Positions 40,251 through 49,400 of a stretch of DNA of 64,000 nucleotides are shown here, in pieces (position 1 is the stretch's first letter; each line of letters begins with the position of its first letter). The position numbers and the translations under genes were made by a program. The stretch is from Flavobacterium cupreum (lineage in GTDB: Bacteria; Bacteroidota; Bacteroidia; Flavobacteriales; Flavobacteriaceae), in the NCBI RefSeq assembly GCF_003996965.1, contig NZ_QWDM01000015.1, positions 85,284 through 149,283 of the forward strand, read 5' to 3'. The notes under the pieces were generated by a model that did no database searches, was not told the origin of the DNA, and saw only the letters and a program-made list of their open reading frames with translations.

Positions 40251-40745
40251 TTATAAATGAGAATGTATAATCATGACATTTGAAGCGAATGTTTTTAACT
40301 GTTGAATTGTGCATTCTCTTTTCATAGAGTTAGCGAGATCTGATATAATTTGAATGTTTCCTTTTACATATCCCTTGTTATTTTCAATTCTATCAATTGA
40401 AGGATTACTTATAGTCTTACCTTTTCCAACATTTCTAGTTAACTTAATATTTAAATAAGGACACATTTCCGGAATGACAATATCCGAAATATCGAGATCA
40501 AAATCTAACCCTCTTTTTTTTGCATATGATTTCGATGCTAATAACATATTTTTTTCATAATTGTTGTTTCTAAATCTTAATGAGGCAGCTCTTCTATATT
40601 CTTTAGAATTATATGATTTACTAAAATCCTTTTGCCGTAACCCGGCGCATGACTTGCATGTTCTTGCTATTCCATCACTGCAAGTAACTGATTTATAATA
40701 ATCAGAGATTTCCTTTTCTATTCCACATTTTTTACACTTTCTCAT
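40251..40745 (-). CDS. HNH-type homing-like endonuclease on the opposite strand
   Basis: 164 residues. The N-terminus has a zinc-finger pattern (CKKCGIEKE and CKSCAGLRQ). The C-terminal core has PEMCPYLNIKL, PSIDRIENNKGYVKGNIQIIS and LANSMK, as in free-standing HNH endonucleases of phages. It is the only leftward gene inside the head genes, with its own TATATTTG box (CAAATATA at 40763-40770). It looks like an inserted mobile cargo gene. It reaches to within 3 bases of the portal stop. Confidence 0.85.
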   Translation of the reverse strand: MRKCKKCGIEKEISDYYKSVTCSDGIARTCKSCAGLRQKDFSKSYNSKEYRRAASLRFRNNNYEKNMLLASKSYAKKRGLDFDLDISDIVIPEMCPYLNIKLTRNVGKGKTISNPSIDRIENNKGYVKGNIQIISDLANSMKRECTIQQLKTFASNVMIIHSHL

Positions 40746-40788
40746 AAGTAATTATTTATGAGCAAATATACAATAAATTTTTCTTCTA

Positions 40789-40828
40789 TTTAGAATGATT
40801 ATAAATAACGTAATAATTTTTACATTTG
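40789..40828 (+). promoter_or_regulatory. Late promoter of the capsid operon
   Basis: TTTAGAAT at 40789-40796 stands 32 bases before TACATTTG at 40821-40828, inside the longer match AATAATTTTTACATTTGTT. The same arrangement with the same 32-base offset stands before the tail fibre gene at 55115-55154. Confidence 0.6.
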
Positions 40829-40861
40829 TTTCTGTAAAAATGTACAACTAATTATTTCAAC

Positions 40862-41527
40862 ATGGCAGTAGATAAACTAAAAGTGATCGCAAGACTTAAG
40901 GCATTATTTCCTAAGGCTAATCTATCACAAAAAAGGTTAGACGCATTTGCGGATAAACTTTCTAAAAAACCAGCTGATGATGCTGATGATGCAGCTATTG
41001 ATGCTGTGATCAATGACTTTAATGATGTTATGAGTATAGAGGATATCGCCAGATATGATGATAGAACTCGAACACTTGAAGCTGAAAAACAAAAGGCAAT
41101 CGATGAAGCACGTAAAAAAGCTGGATTGGATCCTGAAAAAAAGGAAGATGATAAAGTTGAACTACCGGACAACACACCAGACTACGTGAAAGTGATCATG
41201 GGGAAATTGGACAGCGTAACAACAGAATTGGAATCCATTAAAACGGGAAGGGTTACTGAAACAAAAAAAGCATCGGCCGCGGATCAATTCAATAAATCTG
41301 AAATCTTAAAAAGGATTCCGGATAGCGTTAAGCCAAATTGGATTAATCGAATAGATGTTACTTCTGAAGTTTCTTTTGAAGACCAAATAAAAGGTCTTGA
41401 ATCGGAATATGGGGAATTGGTTCAGTTATCTGCTGACACAAATCAATATGCACCTCCTGCCGGAAGTGGAAATCCTACTGACGTAAAAGTTGATGCTGCA
41501 GTTGTTGAAAGTATGCTTAACATTTAA
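40862..41527 (+). CDS. Capsid scaffolding protein
   Basis: 221 residues, highly charged and helical, with an acidic linker (DPEKKEDDKVELPDNTPDYVK). Both composition and its place between the portal and capsid genes are typical of scaffolds, which guide shell assembly and then leave. There is no protease domain, so release is presumably without self-cleavage. Confidence 0.75.
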   Translation: MAVDKLKVIARLKALFPKANLSQKRLDAFADKLSKKPADDADDAAIDAVINDFNDVMSIEDIARYDDRTRTLEAEKQKAIDEARKKAGLDPEKKEDDKVELPDNTPDYVKVIMGKLDSVTTELESIKTGRVTETKKASAADQFNKSEILKRIPDSVKPNWINRIDVTSEVSFEDQIKGLESEYGELVQLSADTNQYAPPAGSGNPTDVKVDAAVVESMLNI

Positions 41528-41554
41528 AATTGTTTAACCTAAAAATTTAAAATC

Positions 41555-41953
41555 ATGTCGGGAACTACCGCAAATTTAAATAATACCGGAGATAATTTCG
41601 ATACTGGAAACGACAGTATTGTAATTGTTTCAAACCTGGAGACAATTCCAGGCGGTAAAACATTGGATACTACAGGCTTTACGCCTACAGTTATTCCAGC
41701 CGGTCACGTAGTTATTGAGGAAACTTCAACAGGTATTTTGAAACCTATGCCAGTTACCGGAGCTAACTACGCAGCTCTACCAGCAAGTCACACATACAAA
41801 GGAATTGTTATTTCAAGCGTTTTAACAACTAAACCTTTTGTGGGAATCATGGTAAGAGGATCTGTGAACAAAAACGCTTCAAAATATGGTATTGCCTCGA
41901 TTCTTTCGGCTTTAGCAACTGCCTTACCACTAATCAGATTTACAAAAGACTAA
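41555..41953 (+). CDS. Head decoration protein
   Basis: 132 residues, rich in Gly, Thr and beta-strand patterns (VIPAGHVVIEE, GIVISSVLTTKPFVGIMVRG). It lies directly between scaffold and capsid, the usual place of small decoration proteins like lambda gpD. No membrane or catalytic features. The call rests on position and composition. Confidence 0.65.
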   Translation: MSGTTANLNNTGDNFDTGNDSIVIVSNLETIPGGKTLDTTGFTPTVIPAGHVVIEETSTGILKPMPVTGANYAALPASHTYKGIVISSVLTTKPFVGIMVRGSVNKNASKYGIASILSALATALPLIRFTKD

Positions 41954-41956
41954 GCC

Positions 41957-43231
41957 ATGAATCAATCATTATTCGTACAGTTTATTGCTTATTTCAAAGC
42001 AATTGCAAAAACCATTGAAGAAAAAGTAAATGGTAAGAAAACAGAGTTGACATACCTGTATAAAGAGATGTTGACCGAAGAATTGAGCGTTGATTTACAG
42101 TGGAAAAGTTTAACTGTAAACTCAAACATTGTTGCTGCTGATGTTGTTGCTTTAGATTCAGCATTACCATTAAAGAAAAGAGATTCTTTCGGTGCTGCAT
42201 CTGGAGATATTCCAAAAATGGGAATGAAACTACAACTCACAGAAAAACAAATGACTGACATTGATGTGTTGAAAGCACGTAATGTTGAAACTGCTGTTTT
42301 AGTAGATAAAATTTTTCAAGATCAGGTTAAGTGTACAATGGGAGTTCATGAGAAACTTGAATTCATATTCTTGCAAGGTTTATCAACTGGTGTTGGACTA
42401 GTAGAAGATGAGAACAATGTAGGGACTGGTGTTCGTGTTGATTATGGATATCTATCCGCAAATAAATTTGGAGCATCTGTTGTATGGTCAGATCCAAACT
42501 CTAAACCAATTGATGATATCAACCGTATTAAAAAGATTGCTAGATCAAAAGGCGATGTAGTTAAGTTGATGTACATGTCAGATACTGCGTTCGATAAATT
42601 CGCAAGTAATCAACAAACAAGAGAGCAATATGCATTCTCTCAAAACTTTGTTGGTTCCGCTATTCCTGTTCCAGATATTGAACAAGTTAACTCAATGATG
42701 CAACGTAAGTTCGGTTTATCAATTGTTATTGTGGACAGAACCGTTACAACTGAACGTGATGGAGTTAGAACCGTTAACACTCCATGGGCGGTTAACAATA
42801 TTATTTTCTTAACATCGCCTAAAGTTGGAAAGCTTGCTTACGGTATTCTGGCTGAGGAAACTCGTAAATCACCTAAAGTGATGTATGAGAAATCAGGTTC
42901 GTTTATTCTATTGAAAAAATGGAGTACAGAAGAGCCATTCGCTGAATTTACATCTTCTCAGGCTTTAGTTCTGCCAGTAATTAACAATGTATCATCAATT
43001 TATTTATTGAATTCTGAAGAAGCTGTTGCCGATTCACAAACAGAAGGTGATGCAAATTTTAATTACAAGACAATTAATTATACTAAAACGTCTGTGATTT
43101 CAGCAATCAATTTAGCAACTGGAAAAGCAACCGCAAAAGCTAATAATACTGATGTAACACTTCAGAAATACATCAATGAATTATCTGACGAGCAGGTATT
43201 GGTATTTGAAGCAAACATTGTAGCGGCGTAA
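41957..43231 (+). CDS. Major capsid protein
   Basis: 424 residues. The length and position after scaffold and decoration genes fit a HK97-fold major capsid protein. Beta-rich and helical parts alternate, and the C-terminal part from residue about 345 (INNVSSIYLLNSEEAVADSQ) may be an added domain. It begins 3 bases after the decoration gene. High expression is expected. Confidence 0.82.
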   Translation: MNQSLFVQFIAYFKAIAKTIEEKVNGKKTELTYLYKEMLTEELSVDLQWKSLTVNSNIVAADVVALDSALPLKKRDSFGAASGDIPKMGMKLQLTEKQMTDIDVLKARNVETAVLVDKIFQDQVKCTMGVHEKLEFIFLQGLSTGVGLVEDENNVGTGVRVDYGYLSANKFGASVVWSDPNSKPIDDINRIKKIARSKGDVVKLMYMSDTAFDKFASNQQTREQYAFSQNFVGSAIPVPDIEQVNSMMQRKFGLSIVIVDRTVTTERDGVRTVNTPWAVNNIIFLTSPKVGKLAYGILAEETRKSPKVMYEKSGSFILLKKWSTEEPFAEFTSSQALVLPVINNVSSIYLLNSEEAVADSQTEGDANFNYKTINYTKTSVISAINLATGKATAKANNTDVTLQKYINELSDEQVLVFEANIVAA

Positions 43232-43235
43232 TTCT

Positions 43236-43814
43236 ATGTACAGTCAAGAATCTATAGATGCATTAATAAACCGCATTGGTTGGTCCGATTTATCATCGGG
43301 CCTGCCATTTGTGTTATCTGTTGAAAACTTAACAGCTAGTTCTGGAAAGAAATTCAATTGGTATCATTCATTAGTCTTGGTCGATAATGTTTATGCAGCT
43401 GTTCCGGAAGTCGAAATGTCTGAATTAAGTTTCAATGCCTATTTAAGTGATATTAGAAATCAGGCTGTTTTAAGCGTTCTTACTTCTATTCTTGATACTT
43501 ATGTTGATTACGATCCTGCAACGGATTACTCTATAATCATTACAGAAAGATCAACACTTTTTGATGATTCAATTGGTTACTCAGTGGCTATTAAAATGAT
43601 TGAATTATTCATTTCTACCACCAGATCAAATTTTAATGAGAGAAGTGCAAAAATGACTTATCAAACTTTGAAAGTTGAATTAGAAGGTGCAAAAAATGAC
43701 AATGGCCATTTTGTAGCAAAAGGAATTGTTTACAAGTTGGAGCAATCTATTAAGAAAGCCCAAAAAGTGATATTTCCTTATAGAATTTTGGTTAATGATG
43801 GTAACGCCTGGTAA
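43236..43814 (+). CDS. Head-tail connector-like protein
   Basis: 192 residues. Helical, with aromatic- and acid-rich stretches (YVDYDPATDYS). Its place directly after the capsid gene is that of head completion or connector proteins in Bacteroidota siphoviruses. The next gene starts 2 bases later. The family call is positional. Confidence 0.6.
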   Translation: MYSQESIDALINRIGWSDLSSGLPFVLSVENLTASSGKKFNWYHSLVLVDNVYAAVPEVEMSELSFNAYLSDIRNQAVLSVLTSILDTYVDYDPATDYSIIITERSTLFDDSIGYSVAIKMIELFISTTRSNFNERSAKMTYQTLKVELEGAKNDNGHFVAKGIVYKLEQSIKKAQKVIFPYRILVNDGNAW

Positions 43815-43816
43815 CT

Positions 43817-44335
43817 ATGAATTATACAGTAACAAGTCCGAAAGGTATTGATAAAGAAATCCAACTGATTCAGACTTCATTGTTTGATAAATTAGGCTGG
43901 ACGCCTATTGATGTATTTGGTAGAGTTCATAAAAACATTTCAAAAGAAAAAGGCTTAGTTCCTGAGTTCTATGTAGGAAAGAATGAATACAAAGATGTGT
44001 TTACAAATGATCTTAAATCGGCAAATGTATTCTTCATCGATAATGACGAGCATACCACTACAAATAGAATTTTCTATTACAGTGAGGTTAAAATAGTGTT
44101 TATGGTTGATCTAAAAAAAGTAAAGCCGGCTATTGCTCATCGTGCTGATATGGAAGTTGAAATTGACGCTTTAAAAGTAGTTAAAAGACATAGAATGTTT
44201 GAAGTTGATGGCTTTGAAAAAGGAATTGAAACTGTATTTAAAGGTTTTAATATCGATCATGTAAAGCTTCTAAATATTCAACCACATCATGTGTTTGCTA
44301 TTACAGGAAAATTGAAGTACAAAATTAATTGTTAA
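43817..44335 (+). CDS. Probable head completion / tail terminator protein
   Basis: 172 residues. A mixed fold (KLGWTPIDVFGRVHKNISKEKG, NRIFYYSEVKIVFMVDL). It sits between connector and tail tube, where a tail terminator is expected. No specific motif confirms it. Confidence 0.55.
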   Translation: MNYTVTSPKGIDKEIQLIQTSLFDKLGWTPIDVFGRVHKNISKEKGLVPEFYVGKNEYKDVFTNDLKSANVFFIDNDEHTTTNRIFYYSEVKIVFMVDLKKVKPAIAHRADMEVEIDALKVVKRHRMFEVDGFEKGIETVFKGFNIDHVKLLNIQPHHVFAITGKLKYKINC

Positions 44336-44353
44336 TTAAAAAAACACAACATC

Positions 44354-45229
44354 ATGGTTTACCAAGAATGTAAAAACAAAAAGAAGGCCAAAAAGAATAC
44401 TGGTGCAAAAGAGCAGTGTCTTGAAGGGCTTACAATAAAAACGGCGGCCCACGTGCCAGGATTCTCGTTTGAGTCAATTGAAGACGCAAAAGACAAAACT
44501 AAATGGGATGATGCAGTAGCATTAAAGAAAATTATTCCTTTATATGAAGTAGAGGAATTAGCTTCAGCAAATACAGAAGATACCAACTTCGAAGGACGTA
44601 GAAGACAATATCGTACTGCATCAGGTAAAAAAGTTTCAACCTATAATAGCTTTTTAAGTTTATGCTCTCATTCTGCTATAAAAACTTATGATGGTGATGA
44701 GGTTGGATTATTTGAATTTACCGAAGATGGAGCAGTAAAAGGTGTTATCAATGATGATGGATCTGTAAAAGGTCAATCTGTTGTAATGAACGTTGGTAAA
44801 CGTATCGACGCAACAGCCGATAGACCGCCATCCACACAAGTAACCATCAACTACAAAGATTTTAATGAATTTGAAGATGATGGTGCAATTTTCCGCCCGG
44901 AAGGTTGGGGAGCAGATGATATATACGGAATTTTTGACGTTACGTTAAATCAAGTTTCTGCATCTGCATCTGAAATAAAATTCACCGCAGCATCTGGTTG
45001 TGCCGGAGGAGATGAGCAAATCACTTCTTTGCTTGCTGCAAACGTAGTTCTAAAAGATCTTACTGGTGCAACTGAATCAGTTTCTTTCGTAGCTGCTGAT
45101 GCTGATGACATATACACTATCACAGGAACTGGTTTTGCTGATGGTTTCACTCTTGGATTAAATGGTGTCGTAACTCAGACGGGTACTTCTTACGAGTCAC
45201 CAACTCCATTAATAATTGAATTAGACTAA
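44354..45229 (+). CDS. Major tail tube protein with C-terminal Ig-like extension
   Basis: 291 residues. The N-terminal 200 residues resemble phage tail tube proteins (YRTASGKKVSTYNSF, ATADRPPSTQVTINYKDF). The last 90 residues are a small-residue, beta-rich domain (VTLNQVSASASEIKFTAASG) like the Ig-like additions that decorate tails. It directly precedes the chaperone-like genes and tape measure gene. Confidence 0.7.
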   Translation: MVYQECKNKKKAKKNTGAKEQCLEGLTIKTAAHVPGFSFESIEDAKDKTKWDDAVALKKIIPLYEVEELASANTEDTNFEGRRRQYRTASGKKVSTYNSFLSLCSHSAIKTYDGDEVGLFEFTEDGAVKGVINDDGSVKGQSVVMNVGKRIDATADRPPSTQVTINYKDFNEFEDDGAIFRPEGWGADDIYGIFDVTLNQVSASASEIKFTAASGCAGGDEQITSLLAANVVLKDLTGATESVSFVAADADDIYTITGTGFADGFTLGLNGVVTQTGTSYESPTPLIIELD

Positions 45230-45453
45230 TGGCTAATTACAAAGGGATAGAATTTGCAGAGGGCTATAATAAGTCCTTTGCAGATTTTAAAAACGAGTTT
45301 GCTTCTACACACGTTTTTAAGGCGATCCCATCCGGTGAAAGAGAAGCGGAACTTAAAAAAGCTCACAAAATCGCAACCAATGGCAACATTTCAGGAACAG
45401 CTGGCAAGGGCAAGGAAACTGAAGCCGAAAAGTCTGGAGATAAATCTATATAA
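45229..45453 (+). CDS. Small tail protein, possible chaperone part
   Basis: 74 residues. The start shares one base with the tail tube stop. It overlaps the following gene, which is in another frame, by 74 bases. A lysine/glycine-rich tail ends it. Between tube and tape measure, tail assembly chaperones are expected. Confidence 0.5.
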   Translation: MANYKGIEFAEGYNKSFADFKNEFASTHVFKAIPSGEREAELKKAHKIATNGNISGTAGKGKETEAEKSGDKSI

Positions 45454-45838
45454 GTTCATAAGAAGTATAGAGAAAGATTTCTTGGATATGGAAAAAAGAA
45501 GGCTTTCTATTGACAGCAAAGATATTTTCGGAAATCCAATCGGCTTTTATTCTGAAGGTACTGAGATTATTTCGGGAGGCAAAAAAAAGGCCGGGGATCC
45601 TTTTACGGGAATTGATACCGGCGACTGGTTCAAAGGCTTTTTTATGCAAGAAGTAAGTGGCGTTTTAAGATTCAGTTCCAAAGATCCTAAAAATGCCGCC
45701 ATTTTAAGCGATGGACCAGATAACACTTGGCTTTCTGATGAACTATTCGGATTAACCGACAAAGAATTAAAGGAGGTGATCACAAAAAGATTGCTTCCTT
45801 TTTTTATAAACAACGCACGCAACATTCTTGAGATATGA
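45380..45838 (+). CDS. Tail-region protein of unknown exact role
   Basis: 152 residues from the ATG at 45380, deep inside the previous gene. GIDTGDWFKGFFMQEVSGVLRF and DKELKEVITKRLLPFFINNARN look well conserved in type. The long overlap shows strong packing or a frameshift relation. It overlaps the next gene by 4 bases. Confidence 0.6.
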   Translation: MATFQEQLARARKLKPKSLEINLYKFIRSIEKDFLDMEKRRLSIDSKDIFGNPIGFYSEGTEIISGGKKKAGDPFTGIDTGDWFKGFFMQEVSGVLRFSSKDPKNAAILSDGPDNTWLSDELFGLTDKELKEVITKRLLPFFINNARNILEI

Positions 45839-46434
45839 TTTACGATTCACTTGATATAATCCCCTACAAAACCTTTTTCAAGATTGCAGAATCTGGAAAT
45901 ATACAATTGCTATCAGATACTGAAAAGGACCCGGAAGTTCTTGCTGCATTATGGGAATCTCTTTACCAACAGCATTTAGACAAAGATGGTTCAAGTGCTC
46001 AGGAGAAGAAAACGTTTAGAATATCTAAAGAAATAAGCTCTCTCGAAGCAACATATAAAATAGTTATCATGTCGTGCGACGCTTTAAGGTTTGATTTCAA
46101 TGAAGAACTCTTCAAATTGTTGACAATTCAATATGGTTACACTCTAAGAATCGAAGACGAAGAGGTTTATTTCCAAGATATAGAACAAATTGTTCGAGAG
46201 GCGAGCGCACTAAAAGTGAAGATCAACGTTCTTTCGAAGCTACTACCAAAAATTGATCAAGGTCAGGAATATAGTATTGACGATGTAATGGCTTCCTACT
46301 GTTCCATACTGGAGTTTCAAATAGGAGACTTTAATTCAATCACTTATACCGCATTTTTTAGTTATGAAAAACAAGTTCATGCTAAGGTCGAATCAATCAA
46401 GCAACAAAATTTAAAAAACAAAAAAAATGGCTAA
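45835..46434 (+). CDS. Probable tail assembly chaperone
   Basis: 199 residues, helical (KISSLEATYKIVIMSCDALRF is part of the helical core). It is the last gene before the tape measure, and its end overlaps it by 8 bases in a run of A's. This is the usual place of tail assembly chaperones that coat the tape measure. No sequence motif proves it. Confidence 0.6.
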   Translation: MIYDSLDIIPYKTFFKIAESGNIQLLSDTEKDPEVLAALWESLYQQHLDKDGSSAQEKKTFRISKEISSLEATYKIVIMSCDALRFDFNEELFKLLTIQYGYTLRIEDEEVYFQDIEQIVREASALKVKINVLSKLLPKIDQGQEYSIDDVMASYCSILEFQIGDFNSITYTAFFSYEKQVHAKVESIKQQNLKNKKNG

Positions 46435-49400
46435 TTCTAAAGGTATAATTACACGTAAGGATATTATCGAAGATGAGGCGCTTAATTGGGGTCCAGACTA
46501 TGCAAAGCAGGCTCAAATTGCAATTGACAAAAATGTAGAGTTTGTTAAAGGTATTCTTCAAATAGCCACGATTCAGAAACAGATTAAAGATTCTTCAAAC
46601 AATTCAAATTATATAAATGCAAAACAGCAGGAAATACTAGCTACACAAAAAGCTATACTTGCTATTAAAGAACAGGAAGCTGCTGAGATATCTGCGAACA
46701 AAATAAAAATTTCCGCAATAGCATTAGCTGAAAAAGAAGCAAAAGCAAAGGATTCATTAAATAAAAAATCACTAGATGAACGTATATTATTGGCTGAGAC
46801 TAATAAACAATTGAAGCAAGCTGCAAAGGAACGTTTAGGCCTTGTAGGTGCTTATGCAAAATTGAATCAGGCTAGACTTGATGCACAAAAACGTTTAGCA
46901 GAATTGCTTTCTGTCGAAAATAAAAATACTGCTGCAATAATTATTGCGCAAAAAGAATTTGACAAGCTTGACGCCAGAGTTAAAGCGGTTGATGCTGCAA
47001 TTAAAAATTACTCGAAAAATATCGGTAATTATGGTGATGCATTCAAAGGACTAAATGCAACATTTAGAGATTTGATGTCAACTTTCGGTTTAGCAACTGG
47101 ATTGGCTTTATTTGGTCAGATTGTAAAAGATATATTCAGTGTCATTAAAGACTTCGATAGACAGCTTATAGCTGTTGGTAAAACAACAAATATTTCTGGA
47201 GAAGATTTAAAGCAATTTGGTAGAGAAGTAGTTGAATTGGGTGATAAGACTAATGGAGTTACTGTTGACGGTTTAATTAAATCAGCCGAGGTTGCAGGAC
47301 AGTTAGGTGTTACCGGTACCGCTAATATCTTGAAGTTTTCAGCAGCAATAGAAAAATTGAAACTCACATCAGATATAATTTCTGATGAGCAAGTTGGTCA
47401 GTTTGCAAAATTTATTGAAGTGTCGTCTGATAGTTTCGAAAATGCTGATCGTTTAGCATCAGTTATTACGCAATTAGGAAACTCATTTGCTACTACTGAG
47501 AAAGAAGTACTTGCAAACGCGACAGAGATTCAAAAAGGTGTTGCTGTGTATAATACTTCGGCCCAAGGAGTTTTAGCCTTGGGAGCTGCAACATCATCTT
47601 TGGGGTCTGAAGCAGAAGTCTCTGCCAGTTCTATTCAAAAAACATTTGGTGTAATTAATAAATCTATTGCAACCGGAAAGAATCTTGAAAAGGTTTTAAA
47701 GCTTACTAATTTAACACAGAAAGAACTATCCAAACAATTTAACCAGGATGCAACTGGTGTGTTTGTAAAATTTATTAAAGGATTAAATACGGCCAAAAAA
47801 GAAGGTCAAAATTTATCCGTTGTATTGGGTGAACTTGGACTGGATGAGGTTAGATCTTTTAAAACTATTGGTTCATTGGCTGCAAATTATGATTTGCTCG
47901 CTAATGCGATGGTTCAGGCAAAAAAGGAATATATCGATAACGCCGCTTTGAACAAAGAAGTTGCTGCTGCATCTGAAAGTCTTGCATCTATCCTATCTGA
48001 TATTAAAGATCGATGGGAAGCATATATTTTAAATGCTGATGATGCTAATTCCGGAAGTGCTTCCTTGGCAAAGACTTTAAAGTTTGTTCGCGACAATTTC
48101 AAAGAGATAATGGACCTTATAGTAAAGTTTGGAACGATTTTACTAACCTACATCAGCGTTTTAAGAACTGTAAATTTTATAATGACAACATGGAGCGCAT
48201 TACAAACTGCAGCTACAGCTGCTCAAATAAGATTTGCATTAGCTACTGGAATAGGGACTAAATCAATATTAGCGCAAGCGGCGGCTGCTAGAGAAGCTAC
48301 GGCTGCTCAGGAAGGGTTAAATATTGCCGTTAAATCAACACCATGGGGTATAATACTTGCTTTTTTAGCTGCCGCCATTGTTGCATACATGGTTTTTAAT
48401 GATGAGATGAGTGATGCCGAAAAGAACATTCAAAGAATTGTTGATGCAAACAAAGAATTAGAGAAATCTGAAAAAGCTTATGCCGATGCACGAGATCAGT
48501 CGAATAATGAAAGATTCAAGGATATTGAAGATGATATAAAACTTCGAAAAGCCCAAGGTGAGAACTCTGATAAACTTGATAAAGAAGAAATTGCAAGAAA
48601 GAAGACAATATTACAAGCATCTCTGGAGGTTTATACAAATTTAAAAAAGCTTGAACTTGCCAGAACTGAAACTGAAATCAATACTTCAAGACAGCGTATA
48701 GCTCAATTTCTCATTGAGCAAAGTGTATTGGAAAAGAGCGGATATCGTGTTAGTAAACAAGGAAATACAAGTGAAGAACTTGATCAGTTAATAAAAACAG
48801 AAAAAGAAAAGTTAGACTTTAAGAAAGCTACGTTAATGCAAAATTCTAAGCTTACTACTGAAGAAATAGCACGACTTAATAAGCAATTACAGAATTTGGA
48901 TAAGGATGCTGCCGTAAAGGATGCAGAGTTTAAAGCTGAAGAAAGTAAGAAGGCGAGGGCACTGAGATTGAAAAGATTAAAGGAGCGATATGAATTGGAA
49001 AAAAAAGCACTTGAAGACCTGTTTAAACTTCAACAATTAAGAATACAAATTGCTATTGACCTTGACGAGGATATTTTAAATAATGATAAATCTTCTTATG
49101 ATAAAAGATTAGACGCTCTCTCAGATTATATACAATTAGCTTCTGAGAAAATTAGAAATGCGGCTGAATTTGAATTATCTCAATTGGGAAAATATAATGA
49201 AAATACAGGAAAGCTTGTCCGTGAGTTATCAGATATGGAGATACAAACCTTATTGGAAACAGGCTCCATTAAAAAGAAGTTAACCGCTGGTCAATTACTA
49301 ATTTTTGAAAAATTTCAAGATGACCAAAATAAATTAACTCAAAAGGGTATAAAAGATCGGCAGAAAATTATTGATAGTGAAGCAGAAGAGGTAAAAAAAC

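Noticed and set aside
46413..46434. Slippery A-run for a chaperone/tape-measure fusion
   Set aside because: The A-run is present, but the required shift would be +1 or -2, and both genes have normal start and stop codons.
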